Shown: positions 9,510-18,627, counted from the first letter of the stretch. The stretch: 64,000 bases of DNA from Ammoniphilus sp. CFH 90114 (GCF_004123195.1 NZ_SDLI01000001.1:546133-610132); one strand, 5' to 3'. Numbers and translations: made by a program. The notes: generated from the letters alone by a model not told the origin.

Positions 9510-10802
9510 ATGAAGGAAATCACATATGATCAGCTAAAAGAAACCCTCTATTACGAAAAACTCGATAATGGTCTCGATGTTTATATCCTACCTAAGCATG
9601 GTTTTAGTAAAACCTACGCGACTTTTACGACAAAGTATGGTTCCGTTGATAATCATTTTAAGGTTCCTGGGAAAGATCAAGTGAAGGTTCCAGATGGTAT
9701 AGCTCATTTTCTAGAGCATAAGATGTTCGAAGAAGAAGAAGGCGGAGATGTGTTCAATAAGTTTGCCACCTATGGGGCATCGGCTAATGCCTTTACAAGC
9801 TTTGATCGCACCGCTTATCTGTTTTCTTCTACTGGGAACGTCAAAGAAAATTTGACAACACTACTGGATTTCGTACAAAGTCCGTACTTTACTGAAGAAA
9901 ATGTGGAGAAGGAAAAAGGGATTATAGGCCAAGAAATTAAAATGTACGATGATAATGCTGATTGGAGGGTTTATTTTGGATTAATTCAAAATATGTACCA
10001 CCATCATCCTGTTCAGATTGATATAGCTGGAACCATTCCTTCCATCACGGAAATAACAAAAGATATGTTGTATACCTGTTACGAAACATTTTATCATCCT
10101 AGCAACATGTTATTGTTTATTGTGGGAGCAGTAGAGCCTAAGGAGATCTTGAACTTAGTTAGAGAAAACCAAGCCAAAAAGAATTACCAAGCTCAAGAGG
10201 AAATTGAAAGGTTCTTCGAAGATGAGCCTACTCACGTAGATGTTCCTCAAACAATAAAAGAAATGACCGTTGCGATGCCTAAAGTGATGTTTGGCTATAA
10301 AGAAAAAGAGGTAGGATTAGTCGGGGATGACCTACTAAAGCGTGAATTGACAACACAACTTGTATTAGATATTCTTCTAGGGCAGAGCTCAAATTTATAT
10401 CAGAGCCTGTACGAAGAAGGACTAATTAATGATACATTTGGCACGGATTATAGTGGAGAGAGTAAGTATGGTTTCTCTGTTATGGGTGGTGATACACCGG
10501 ACCCTGAGAAATTAGTCAAAATGATTACGGAAGGATTAGAAGCAGCGAAGGAAAAAGGAATTGAGACTGATGAGTTCGAGTTAAATCGAAAGAAAAAAAT
10601 CGGATCATTCTTACGTTCCTTAAACTCGATTGAGTTTGTGGCTAATTCCTTTACAAAATATAAATTTAATGGATCAGATTTATTTCATATCGTTCCAACT
10701 CTCGAGCAAATTACACTAGCAGATGTAAACAACAGACTAAGGGACCATATTCAAAAAGAACAGTTGAGTGTTTCTATCATAAAGCCGCTAAAAAGGGACT
10801 AA
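9510..10802 (+). CDS. ymfH: M16-family zinc peptidase, YmfH/YfmH type
   Basis: The catalytic partner of the preceding gene. The zinc motif HFLEH (HxxEH) lies near residues 67-71, and the downstream glutamate is probably in the EKEKGIIGQEI segment near residue 137, as in other M16 enzymes. At 430 residues it has two M16 half-domains. The ribosome binding site AGGGGGG lies 7 bases upstream. Its role is unknown; the constant linkage with ymfI suggests action on EF-P maturation or on a peptide. The start is one base from the ymfF stop, indicating translational coupling. Confidence 0.9.
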   Translation: MKEITYDQLKETLYYEKLDNGLDVYILPKHGFSKTYATFTTKYGSVDNHFKVPGKDQVKVPDGIAHFLEHKMFEEEEGGDVFNKFATYGASANAFTSFDRTAYLFSSTGNVKENLTTLLDFVQSPYFTEENVEKEKGIIGQEIKMYDDNADWRVYFGLIQNMYHHHPVQIDIAGTIPSITEITKDMLYTCYETFYHPSNMLLFIVGAVEPKEILNLVRENQAKKNYQAQEEIERFFEDEPTHVDVPQTIKEMTVAMPKVMFGYKEKEVGLVGDDLLKRELTTQLVLDILLGQSSNLYQSLYEEGLINDTFGTDYSGESKYGFSVMGGDTPDPEKLVKMITEGLEAAKEKGIETDEFELNRKKKIGSFLRSLNSIEFVANSFTKYKFNGSDLFHIVPTLEQITLADVNNRLRDHIQKEQLSVSIIKPLKRD

Positions 10803-10813
10803 AGAGAGAAAAG

Positions 10814-10842
10814 GGGAGGAGATGATTTGATCCTCCTTTTTT
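10814..10842 (+). terminator. Hairpin with T-run between ymfH and ymfI
   Basis: GGAGGA, loop GATGATTTGA, TCCTCC, TTTTTTC. The six-pair stem is modest. It could reduce ymfI expression relative to ymfF and ymfH rather than stop transcription. Confidence 0.55.
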
Positions 10843-10862
10843 CTTTAGGAGGATTTTTGGAA

Positions 10863-11597
10863 ATGAACGAGGAGAAATGGGCGTTAGTGACTGGAGCGAG
10901 TGGAGGAATCGGATCAGCTATTGCTAAGTTGCTTGCTCAAAAGGGTTACCATCTATATTTACATTATCGCAGCGGGGAGGAGGAAATAAAAAAGGTAAAG
11001 CAGGTCTGTGAGCAATCCGGTGCTCTGGTTATCCAACTTAAAGCAGATCTGTCCCGTATTGAAGAAATAGAGGGTTTGGTTTCCCAGATTTCAAGAATGC
11101 CTGATGTTCTAATTAATAATGCCGGTATAACTCATTATGGTTTATTCACGGAGACGCAGTTAGGGGATATTGAGTTGTTGTATCAAACGAACATCCGAGC
11201 CCCGTTTATTCTCGCCCAGAAGCTCGCACCTTCTATGGTTAACAAGCAATCGGGCAGAATAATTAATATATCTTCCATTTGGGGAGTGACAGGAGCATCA
11301 TGCGAGGTACTCTACTCTACAACGAAAGGGGCTCTTCTTGCGTTCACTAAGGCATTAGCTAAGGAATTAGCACCAAGTCAGGTGACGGTCAATGCAGTTG
11401 TCCCTGGAGCAATTGAAGGGAAATTACTTAGTCGTCAATTTGCTGAGGAAGAGTTGAGCATGATTGCTGAGGAGATTCCCATGGGACGATTGGGCAAGCC
11501 TGAAGAAATTGCTTCATTGGTATGGTATTTAATGCAACCGGAGGCACAGTATATCACCGGTCAAGTCATTAGTCCTAACGGAGGATGGTATACTTAA
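10863..11597 (+). CDS. ymfI: SDR-family reductase YmfI, EF-P 5-aminopentanone reductase
   Basis: A Rossmann-fold short-chain dehydrogenase. In B. subtilis YmfI reduces the 5-aminopentanone group on EF-P to 5-aminopentanol. It has the cofactor motif TGASGGIGSA at the N-terminus, NNAG in the middle, SSIWG with the catalytic serine, and YSTTKGA (YxxxK). GQVISPNGGW ends it. Length is 244 residues from the ATG at 10863; a TTG at 10857 is also possible, as AGGAGG at 10848-10853 suits either. It completes the ymfF-ymfH-ymfI operon. Confidence 0.9.
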   Translation: MNEEKWALVTGASGGIGSAIAKLLAQKGYHLYLHYRSGEEEIKKVKQVCEQSGALVIQLKADLSRIEEIEGLVSQISRMPDVLINNAGITHYGLFTETQLGDIELLYQTNIRAPFILAQKLAPSMVNKQSGRIINISSIWGVTGASCEVLYSTTKGALLAFTKALAKELAPSQVTVNAVVPGAIEGKLLSRQFAEEELSMIAEEIPMGRLGKPEEIASLVWYLMQPEAQYITGQVISPNGGWYT

Positions 11598-11640
11598 GAA
11601 AATAAGCATAAAGAGGACGAAAACTTCCCATATTAATTGT

Positions 11641-11755
11641 GAGCAGGTTTTACCACCTGCGTACGTCCATTCAGGGAGGGGCGTTTGTGTCCGCTAGTGG
11701 TAAACCTTAGCTCTACTTTTATTTTATATACCCCCATATGGGGGTTATTTCTTTT
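11641..11755 (+). ncRNA. Candidate structured RNA upstream of ymfK
   Basis: This 115-base stretch lies in the 338-base gap between ymfI and ymfK, where B. subtilis has ymfJ. It can fold in two exclusive ways: GCAGGT (11643) with ACCTGC (11655-11660), or GGTTTTACCAC (11646-11656) with GTGGTAAACC (11697-11706), enclosing ACGTCC/GGGCGT (11663/11679). A terminator with CCCCCATATGGGGG ends it. It matches no RNA family I know. It could be an independent small RNA or an attenuated leader. The rest of the gap shows an extended -10 at 11865-11873. Confidence 0.45.
11730..11755 (+). terminator. Terminator in the ymfI-ymfK gap
   Basis: ACCCCC, ATAT, GGGGGT, then TATTTCTTTTT. Strong GC stem with a T-rich tail, placed before the likely ymfK promoter. 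Confidence 0.8.
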
Positions 11756-11864
11756 TATTTTTTAGTAGAAGCTTTGATTGTGACAAGCTATAGAACATTT
11801 TCTATACATAAGGTTGAAATCCTATGGAGAAAACAAATAAAATGAGTTATGTATCTAATAAAAT

Positions 11865-11873
11865 ATGGTATAC
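11865..11873 (+). promoter_or_regulatory. Extended -10 promoter candidate for ymfK
   Basis: TGGTATACT fits the TGnTATAAT extended -10 pattern; no good -35 is seen. It is 63 bases before the ymfK start. Confidence 0.4.
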
Positions 11874-11935
11874 TTGCCAGAAAGATTATCTTTCCGCTTG
11901 GCCACATGATCGATGGGATTTAGGGGGATTATAAT

Positions 11936-12709
11936 ATGGAAACTCAAGATTGGTATTTAGAATATGAAATTCATAAGAACAGACCAGGGTTACTCGGAGA
12001 CATTGCTTCGATCCTGGGTATGCTTACGATAAATATTATTACCATAAACGGCGTTGAAGTTCGCCGTAGAGGGATGTTACTTCAGACTGATGATGATAAA
12101 AAAATTGAGTTACTGGGAAATATATTAAGAAAGGTAGAAAACATTACCATTACGGCTCTTCGACCTCCAACCATAATGGACACCCTTGCCGTGCGTCATG
12201 GTCGCTATATCGAGAGGGATATGAAGGATAAGAAGACCTTTCGATTTTCCAGAGATGAAATTGGATTACTGGTGGATTTCATGGCTGAAGTCTTTAAGAA
12301 AGAAGGACATCAGTTAATTGGGGTGCGAGGTATGCCGCGTGTCGGGAAAACGGAATCCATGGTGGCTGCGAGTGTATCCGCGAATAAGAGATGGATTTTT
12401 ATTTCCTCAACCCTATTAAGGCAAACTGTACGTAACCAATTAGCTAATGATGAAATGGTAGCTGAGAGCGTATTTTTTATTGATGGTATTGTTTCAACCA
12501 TGCGTTCAACGGAAAAGCACCATTCGTTAATGAGGGAAGTTATGCGTTTTCCGGCACCAAAGGTCATTGAGCATCCGGATATTTTTGTGCGTGAAACAGA
12601 GTACACTCTTGACGATTTTGATTACATCATTGAGTTAAGAAGTCATCCGGATGAGGAAATTACGTATGATCTAGTTGAATCGAGCTTTACAGGATTTGAT
12701 TTAGCTTAA
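11936..12709 (+). CDS. ymfK: YmfK family protein (DUF3388)
   Basis: A 257-residue protein matching the YmfK family by position and length. Residues 1-75 look like an ACT-type regulatory fold (YEIHKNRPGLLGDIASILG, followed by alternating strands). The middle holds a P-loop-like GMPRVGKTES near residues 136-145. The last part, with SHPDEEITYDLVE, is typical of the family. Function is unknown; an ACT domain would imply binding of a small metabolite. The site TAGGGGGA precedes the ATG. rodZ follows 38 bases later. Confidence 0.82.
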   Translation: METQDWYLEYEIHKNRPGLLGDIASILGMLTINIITINGVEVRRRGMLLQTDDDKKIELLGNILRKVENITITALRPPTIMDTLAVRHGRYIERDMKDKKTFRFSRDEIGLLVDFMAEVFKKEGHQLIGVRGMPRVGKTESMVAASVSANKRWIFISSTLLRQTVRNQLANDEMVAESVFFIDGIVSTMRSTEKHHSLMREVMRFPAPKVIEHPDIFVRETEYTLDDFDYIIELRSHPDEEITYDLVESSFTGFDLA

Positions 12710-12747
12710 GGATTAGGCAAGGTCATGAATTATAGGGAGGTGAAACA

Positions 12748-13623
12748 GTGAATGAATTGGGTGAAATGCTAAAAGAAGCAAGAATAAAAAAGGATTACAC
12801 CCTTGAAGATATACAAAAAACAACGAAAATTCAAAAGCGCTACTTAGAAGCCATTGAGGAAGGAAATCTTGATGCTTTACCAGGTCATTTCTATGCTCGA
12901 GCATTTGTTAAGAGTTATGCGGAGGCTGTTGGTTTAGACCCCGAAGTCGTATTAGGTCAAGTAAAAGCAGAACTTCCTACACCTACAGTGGAAGAACACA
13001 TAGTTCCACTAAGACGAGGCAGGCAGCCAAAAGCTCCTATTCAAGGCGGAAGATGGCTGTCTCGAGTGTTGCTTTATTTGTTTGCTGTGCTTATACTTTT
13101 CGTTATCTACATAGCTGTCTCAGAATTAGATAAAACGCCGGATGCGGGTGGGGATCAAGTTTCTCCGAATGCACCTATGATGCCTCCAGAAGTAGAACAG
13201 GGGGCGGATACGCCTGCGACTCCTGACGGACAGAGTCCCACTCCTCCAAGTGCAGAGCCAACGCCAACCGCTCCTCATGCAGCAGCGGAACCACCGGCAC
13301 CTTCTGCAGCTTTGTCCTTTGTTCAACAACAAAATAATATCTATCGATATGAACTTACAGGAGCTAAAGATTTTTCCATCGCTATTCAAGCCACGGGTAG
13401 TTGCTGGTTACGGGTATTGAAAAATGGACAAAACGGGGAAAAAGTGGATGAACTGACTATGACTCCGGGAATGCAAAAGGAATGGACCCTTACAGGTGCG
13501 CAAGAAGCGTGGATACGCTTAGGAAGTGCACCTGATGTTAAGATAACAGTAAATGGCCTAGCATTAGACACAAGTCAAATGAAACGTTCATCACAGATCA
13601 TAGCCATAACCCTAAAGCCATAA
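12748..13623 (+). CDS. rodZ: RodZ-like cell-shape protein (YmfM)
   Basis: A membrane-anchored protein of the MreB-linked elongation machinery. Residues 1-70 form a helix-turn-helix of the RodZ type (GEMLKEARIKKDYTLEDI, ARAFVKSYAEAVGLDP). A single membrane segment is at residues 104-126. A Pro/Ala/Thr-rich linker of about 60 residues follows, then a C-terminal DUF4115 beta domain outside the membrane (GSCWLRVLKNGQ, TLTGAQEAWIRLG). Length is 291 residues. The start is GTG with GGGAGG 7 bases upstream. A terminator follows, so rimO is expressed separately. Confidence 0.9.
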   Translation: MNELGEMLKEARIKKDYTLEDIQKTTKIQKRYLEAIEEGNLDALPGHFYARAFVKSYAEAVGLDPEVVLGQVKAELPTPTVEEHIVPLRRGRQPKAPIQGGRWLSRVLLYLFAVLILFVIYIAVSELDKTPDAGGDQVSPNAPMMPPEVEQGADTPATPDGQSPTPPSAEPTPTAPHAAAEPPAPSAALSFVQQQNNIYRYELTGAKDFSIAIQATGSCWLRVLKNGQNGEKVDELTMTPGMQKEWTLTGAQEAWIRLGSAPDVKITVNGLALDTSQMKRSSQIIAITLKP

Positions 13624-13671
13624 CCCTTGCTAATAGGAGGTAATCTTCTCCTGAGCAAGGGTATCTTTTTT
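13623..13671 (+). terminator. Terminator after rodZ
   Basis: ACCCTTGCT pairs with AGCAAGGGT, followed by ATCTTTTTT. A smaller hairpin AGGAG/CTCCT sits in the loop. Confidence 0.88.
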
Positions 13672-13698
13672 GACAGTGATCTATCCATATATTATACT
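13670..13698 (+). promoter_or_regulatory. Sigma-A promoter of rimO
   Basis: Perfect -35 TTGACA at 13670-13675, a 17-base spacer, and -10 TATACT at 13693-13698. It overlaps the end of the rodZ terminator T-run. Confidence 0.8.
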
Positions 13699-13781
13699 GT
13701 AGGAGGCAAAAAAAGCTCATCATTGGATAAGATATGCGAGTCGATCATAGAAGTTTAAAGTAGAAAAGTGAGGCAAAACGA

Positions 13782-15131
13782 ATGACTATAAAAACGAACA
13801 CCAAGGAAAAAGTGGCGATTGTAACCTTGGGGTGTGAGAAGAACCTTGTAGATTCCGACATTATGTCTGAATTAATAGATAAACGGGGCTATGAACTGGT
13901 TAAGACTCCGGAAGAGGCTACGGTTGTCATTGTAAATACTTGCAGTTTCATTGATGCAGCTAAGGAAGAGTCGGTTAATACGATTCTCGATATGGCTGAC
14001 CTGAAGGAAAAAGGCAACGTAAAATCATTGATCGTAGCAGGATGTCTCACGCAGCGTTACAAGGAAGTGCTATTAGATGAGATGCCGGAGATCGATGGTA
14101 TTGTAGGTACAGGCGACTTCGATAAAATTACGGATATTATTGAAAAGTCTCTCATTGGGGAAAGACCCGTATTTGTGGGTAATCCTGCATTTTCCTATGA
14201 GGATGTAGCTAGGCGTAAGGTCGAAGCAGGAACCTACACAGCGTATGTAAAGATCGCTGAGGGATGTGATAATACTTGTACCTTCTGTATTATCCCGCAA
14301 CTCCGTGGGAAATTCCGTTCACGTACGATTGAGTCCGTTGTTCGTGAAGCCGAGGATTTAGCTCGACAAGGCATTAAGGAGATCAGCTTAATTGCTCAGG
14401 ACTTGACTAACTATGGTATGGATTTATACGGCGATCACCGTCTTCCTCAGTTACTTACGGAAGTGAGTAAGGTGGATGGTATTGAATGGGTGAGAATTCA
14501 TTATGCATATCCGGGGTACTTTACGGATGAGCTCATAGAGGTAATTGCAAACAATCCGAAGATTTGTAACTACATTGACATGCCATTGCAGCACAGCGAA
14601 GACGCTATCTTAAAGAGAATGCGTCGCCCAGGTCGACAACGAGATACTCGTGAGCTAGTAAGAAAAATGAGAGATAGAATTGGACAAGTGGCGATTCGAA
14701 CTTCAATTATTGTTGGTTTTCCTGGTGAAACGGAAGAAGAATTCGAACGTCTATGCGAATTTGTGAAAGAGATGAAGTTTGACCGTCTAGGAGTCTTCAC
14801 TTATTCCCAGGAAGAGGGGACCGCGGCTAATCGCCTTGGAGATCAGATTGATGAGGAAACTAAGGAACGCCGTGCGAATACTTTAATGGAGATTCAACGT
14901 GAAATTGCTAATGACCGGAATGGTCAATTCGTAGGTCAAGTTTTAGATGTTCTTATTGAGAAGTATGATGGGAAAAACGATATCTACATTGGGCGAACTC
15001 AATTTGATGCACTAGAGATCGACGGCGAAGTATTCGTGACGGGGTATAAGGGTCCATTAGGTCAAATAGCAAAGGTAAAGATTACGCATTCTTACGATTA
15101 TGACTTGTCGGGGGAGGTAAGTCTAGGTTGA
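13782..15131 (+). CDS. rimO: Ribosomal protein S12 methylthiotransferase RimO
   Basis: A radical-SAM iron-sulfur enzyme that adds a methylthio group to an aspartate of ribosomal protein S12. The N-terminal MTTase domain has the cluster cysteines in TLGCEKNLVDSD, NTCSFIDAA and AGCLTQR. The radical SAM motif CDNTCTFC (CxxxCxxC) is near residues 162-169. A TRAM domain forms the last 65 residues. GCEKN rather than GCQMN separates it from MiaB. At 449 residues it has normal length. pgsA starts inside its stop codon (TTGA overlap). Confidence 0.94.
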   Translation: MTIKTNTKEKVAIVTLGCEKNLVDSDIMSELIDKRGYELVKTPEEATVVIVNTCSFIDAAKEESVNTILDMADLKEKGNVKSLIVAGCLTQRYKEVLLDEMPEIDGIVGTGDFDKITDIIEKSLIGERPVFVGNPAFSYEDVARRKVEAGTYTAYVKIAEGCDNTCTFCIIPQLRGKFRSRTIESVVREAEDLARQGIKEISLIAQDLTNYGMDLYGDHRLPQLLTEVSKVDGIEWVRIHYAYPGYFTDELIEVIANNPKICNYIDMPLQHSEDAILKRMRRPGRQRDTRELVRKMRDRIGQVAIRTSIIVGFPGETEEEFERLCEFVKEMKFDRLGVFTYSQEEGTAANRLGDQIDEETKERRANTLMEIQREIANDRNGQFVGQVLDVLIEKYDGKNDIYIGRTQFDALEIDGEVFVTGYKGPLGQIAKVKITHSYDYDLSGEVSLG

Positions 15132-15703
15132 ATCTACCTAATAAGATAACCTTGGCACGTATTTTTTTAGTACCAGTAGTGATGCTTTTCCTACTGGTAC
15201 GCTTTGATTTTGGTGTTTTTACAATTGGAGCATTTAAAATTACATACAGTGAAATTATCGCTACATTGATTTTCATCATTGCTGCTAGCACAGATGGTCT
15301 GGATGGCTACATTGCACGAAAAAAGAAACTGGTTACCAATCTTGGTAAGTTTCTTGACCCATTGGCAGATAAACTGTTGATCTCTGCGGTACTCATATCG
15401 TTAGTGGAGATGCAACGTTTAGATGCATGGGTGGCCATTCTTATTATCAGCCGAGAGTTTGCTGTAACGGGTCTCAGGTTAGTGGCTGTAGCAGAAGGGC
15501 AAGTCATTGCAGCGAGCAATTGGGGCAAGTTGAAAACGGTAGTGCAAATCGTTGCCGTCTGTTCCCTCATGATCAATAACTTCCCGTTTTCCTATATAGG
15601 TATTCCCTTCTCAACCATTGCTGTCTGGGCCGCCATTATTATTACTCTCTTCTCAGGAGTAGATTACTTTGTTAAAAATAAGCATGTTATAGATTTTAGT
15701 TAG
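15128..15703 (+). CDS. pgsA: Phosphatidylglycerophosphate synthase
   Basis: An integral membrane CDP-alcohol phosphotransferase that joins CDP-diacylglycerol and glycerol-3-phosphate, the committed step to phosphatidylglycerol. The family motif D(x)2DG(x)2AR is read as TDGLDGYIARKKKLVTNLGKFLDPLADK near residues 55-82, shown here only as family recognition; four or five hydrophobic segments surround it. It is 191 residues from a TTG start that overlaps the rimO stop by four bases. GGGGGAGG precedes the start. Confidence 0.93.
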   Translation: MNLPNKITLARIFLVPVVMLFLLVRFDFGVFTIGAFKITYSEIIATLIFIIAASTDGLDGYIARKKKLVTNLGKFLDPLADKLLISAVLISLVEMQRLDAWVAILIISREFAVTGLRLVAVAEGQVIAASNWGKLKTVVQIVAVCSLMINNFPFSYIGIPFSTIAVWAAIIITLFSGVDYFVKNKHVIDFS

Positions 15704-15723
15704 ACAAAAAGGGGTGAGGGGAA

Positions 15724-16974
15724 ATGAGAGCGGAGATTATCGCGGTCGGTACGGAGCTTCTACTAGGTCAGATCGCCAATACAAACGCACAATACATATC
15801 TAAGAAGCTGGCCGAGCTTGGAGTGGATGTCCTTTATCATTCGGTAGTCGGAGATAATACAGATCGGCTTAGAAGAGTCGTAGAGGCGGCTCAGAGCCGT
15901 TCCCAGATCATTATCTTTACAGGTGGCTTAGGTCCAACGAAGGATGATTTAACTAAGGAGACCATTGCTAAGTGCATTCATAAAACATTAGTATTGGACC
16001 AAACAGCCATGCAGCGAATCGAAGAATTCTTTATTCGACGCGGTATTGTTATGACTGAGAATAATCGCAAACAAGCGATGGTTATCGATGGCTGTACAGT
16101 CTTACCCAATGACCATGGGATGGCCCCAGGAATGGCCATAGAGGCGCAAGGGCTCCATTATATCTTATTGCCTGGTCCGCCGCGTGAATTAAATCCAATG
16201 TTTGATTCTTATGGTATACCTTATCTACAAACGCTGTTCCCAGATGAGCAGATTGTTCACTCTAAGGTGTTGCGTTTTTTTGGAATTGGAGAGTCGGCAC
16301 TTGAAGAAACCTTACTAGATCTTATTGATAATCAAACTAATCCGACAATTGCTCCGTTAGCAAGTGAAGGGGAAGTGACCATCCGGTTAACTGCTAAGAC
16401 GAAGACGGTTGAGATAGCTAATGACATGATTCACCAATTAGAGTCGATAATCTATAGTCGCGTAGGGCAATATGTCTACGGATATAACCAAGATACTTTA
16501 GAGAGTGTTGCTTTTGACCTGTTAAAAGAAAAAAAGCTGACGCTAGCTCTAGCAGAGAGCTGCACTGGTGGACTGGTTAGCCGTTTGATTACAAGTATAC
16601 CAGGCTCTTCAGAAGTTTTCGTTGGTGGAGTTGTGAGCTACTCAGCTGAAGCTAAAGAGTTGTTGTTAGATATCCCCTCAGGCTTAATTAATCAAGATGG
16701 AGCGGTTAGTGCTTCTGTTGCTGAAAAGATGGCTTTGCAGGTCAGACTGAAGTTGAATGCAGATATTGGTTTATCGATTACTGGAGTAGCTGGTCCTGGA
16801 CAAACGGAAGAAAAGCCGGTTGGACTGGTTTATATCGGTATTTCCTCAGCATTCGGTGAGGAAACGTTAGAGCTTCGACTTTCTGGAACAAGAGAAGGAA
16901 TCCAAATTCGAGCTGCTAAAAATAGTCTTTTCTTACTCATCCAGCAGTTAAAAGAACGAAACGAAATTAATTGA
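15724..16974 (+). CDS. cinA: CinA, competence/damage-inducible protein with nicotinamide-nucleotide amidase domain
   Basis: A two-domain protein. The N-terminal half is a MoaB/MogA-like domain (GTELLLGQIANTN, TGGLGPTKDDLTKE) that hydrolyses ADP-ribose-type substrates in some homologues. The C-terminal 160 residues are the PncC amidase (AESCTGGLVSRLIT, SITGVAGPG) that recycles nicotinamide mononucleotide. Length is 416 residues. The site GGGGTGAGGGG precedes the ATG. It sits upstream of recA as in other Bacillales, here separated by a helicase gene. Confidence 0.94.
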   Translation: MRAEIIAVGTELLLGQIANTNAQYISKKLAELGVDVLYHSVVGDNTDRLRRVVEAAQSRSQIIIFTGGLGPTKDDLTKETIAKCIHKTLVLDQTAMQRIEEFFIRRGIVMTENNRKQAMVIDGCTVLPNDHGMAPGMAIEAQGLHYILLPGPPRELNPMFDSYGIPYLQTLFPDEQIVHSKVLRFFGIGESALEETLLDLIDNQTNPTIAPLASEGEVTIRLTAKTKTVEIANDMIHQLESIIYSRVGQYVYGYNQDTLESVAFDLLKEKKLTLALAESCTGGLVSRLITSIPGSSEVFVGGVVSYSAEAKELLLDIPSGLINQDGAVSASVAEKMALQVRLKLNADIGLSITGVAGPGQTEEKPVGLVYIGISSAFGEETLELRLSGTREGIQIRAAKNSLFLLIQQLKERNEIN

Positions 16975-16991
16975 ATACAAGGTGGTAAAAT

Positions 16992-18578
16992 ATGATTACT
17001 TTTTCAGATTTTGATCTACATCGCAATGTACATAGAGCCATTCATGATATGGGCTTTGAGGAGCCATCTCCCATTCAAGCTTCAGCTATTCCTCTCATTC
17101 TTCAAGGTAAAGACCTGTTAGGCCAAGCTCAAACAGGAACAGGAAAAACGGCAGCTTTTGGAATACCACTCATCGAAAAAATGACCAACGAACTTAAAGT
17201 TCAGGCCCTTGTACTCACTCCAACCCGTGAATTAGCCATTCAAGTTTCGGGTGAACTTCGAAAAATCTCTAAGTATAAGCGTACTCGTACACTTCCTATT
17301 TATGGTGGGCAATCCATTGGTCATCAGATCCGTACATTAAAACAAGGTGTTCAAGTCGTTATAGGGACTCCTGGAAGAATATTAGATCACTTGAGAAGAA
17401 AAACCCTTCGTCTAGACGAAGTAAGTATGGTTGTACTCGATGAGGCGGACGAAATGTTGGATATGGGCTTTATCGATGATATTAAAGAAATTCTTGGGCA
17501 TACGCCTAATACTAGACAGACTTTATTATTTTCAGCAACAATGCCACATGAAATAAAAGATCTGTCTAGACGATATATGACTGACCCAGAAACGGTTGCC
17601 ATCAATCGAAAAGAAGTTACCGCTCCTCTTATTGATCAAGTCTATTATAAGGTTCTAGAACGCAATAAAATGGAAAGTCTATGTCGCATATTAGACAGTG
17701 AGGATATAGGGTTAGGAATTGTCTTCTGCCGTACTAAACGCGGTGTAGACGAACTAACTGACGCCCTTCAAGAAAGGGGCTATATGGCGGATGGACTACA
17801 CGGGGATCTTAGTCAAGCCCAACGAGATCGCGTGATGAAAGCTTTCCGTGATTCAACCATTGAATTGCTTGTCGCTACAGATGTCGCTGCTAGAGGGATT
17901 GACGTAGGAAATGTAACTCATGTTATCAATTACGATATCCCTCAGGATCCAGAGAGCTACGTCCATCGTATTGGAAGAACCGGTCGAGCAGGGCGTAAGG
18001 GAATTGCGCTAACTTTGGTTACTCCTAGAGAGATGAAGCAATTAATTACGATTGAAAAAGTAACCAAATCTTTAATACAGCCGCGCAACGTGCCTACTTT
18101 AGAGGAGGTTGCTGAGCGCCAACAAGGACAATGGAGAGATCAAATGGTTTCTTTATTGTCACAAGATGTGGACTTATCCCTATTTAACAGTATCGTAGAA
18201 GAACTTTCACAGAAGTTTCCTCTGGAAAGAATTGCCTCTGCAGCTCTCTACACGGCCTTTTCCTCCTCGCTTCAAGTAGGTGAAGAAGAGGAAGTGTATA
18301 ACTTTGGAGAAACTGGAGCCACTAAAGGCATGGTTCGCTTCTTTATGAACGTAGGAAGAAATGTAGACATTAAACCGCACGATTTAGTCAAAGAAGTGTC
18401 AGAAATGGTTGGGATTTCCTCTAAGTCTATTGGACGTATCGATATCTTTGAAAAATTTACCTTCTTTGAAGTGACTGAAGAAGTAGCACCATTCGTTTAC
18501 GAGGCCCTTCGTCAATCCAGGATTAAGGGTGCGAGGGTGAATGTAGAACCTGCAAAACCAAGAGGCGCGAAAGCATAG
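16992..18578 (+). CDS. DEAD-box ATP-dependent RNA helicase with DbpA-type C-terminal domain
   Basis: Unwinds RNA duplexes, probably in ribosome assembly or cold adaptation. Motifs in order: AQTGTGKT (I), PTRELAIQ (Ia), DEADEMLDMGF (II), SAT (III), ATDVAARGID (V) and HRIGRTGRAG (VI). Residues about 430-510 look like the DbpA/CsdA RNA-binding RRM fold. It has 528 residues, shorter than E. coli DeaD, with a short basic tail. The start ATG is preceded by AAGGTGGT. Its place between cinA and recA is not the B. subtilis order. The exact subfamily (DeaD, CshA or DbpA) is uncertain. Confidence 0.9.
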   Translation: MITFSDFDLHRNVHRAIHDMGFEEPSPIQASAIPLILQGKDLLGQAQTGTGKTAAFGIPLIEKMTNELKVQALVLTPTRELAIQVSGELRKISKYKRTRTLPIYGGQSIGHQIRTLKQGVQVVIGTPGRILDHLRRKTLRLDEVSMVVLDEADEMLDMGFIDDIKEILGHTPNTRQTLLFSATMPHEIKDLSRRYMTDPETVAINRKEVTAPLIDQVYYKVLERNKMESLCRILDSEDIGLGIVFCRTKRGVDELTDALQERGYMADGLHGDLSQAQRDRVMKAFRDSTIELLVATDVAARGIDVGNVTHVINYDIPQDPESYVHRIGRTGRAGRKGIALTLVTPREMKQLITIEKVTKSLIQPRNVPTLEEVAERQQGQWRDQMVSLLSQDVDLSLFNSIVEELSQKFPLERIASAALYTAFSSSLQVGEEEEVYNFGETGATKGMVRFFMNVGRNVDIKPHDLVKEVSEMVGISSKSIGRIDIFEKFTFFEVTEEVAPFVYEALRQSRIKGARVNVEPAKPRGAKA

Positions 18579-18598
18579 ATGCCTGCTGGCTTAAGAGA

Positions 18599-18627
18599 GG
18601 CTCTCCTTAGTAGGGGAGTCTTTTTTT
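18599..18627 (+). terminator. Terminator after the helicase gene
   Basis: GGCTCTCC, TTAGTA loop, GGGGAGTC, then TTTTTTT. It separates the helicase from the recA promoter. Confidence 0.85.

Noticed and set aside
11841-11933. 30-codon frame before ymfK
   Set aside because: Overlaps the promoter candidate; ribosome site too far and no features.
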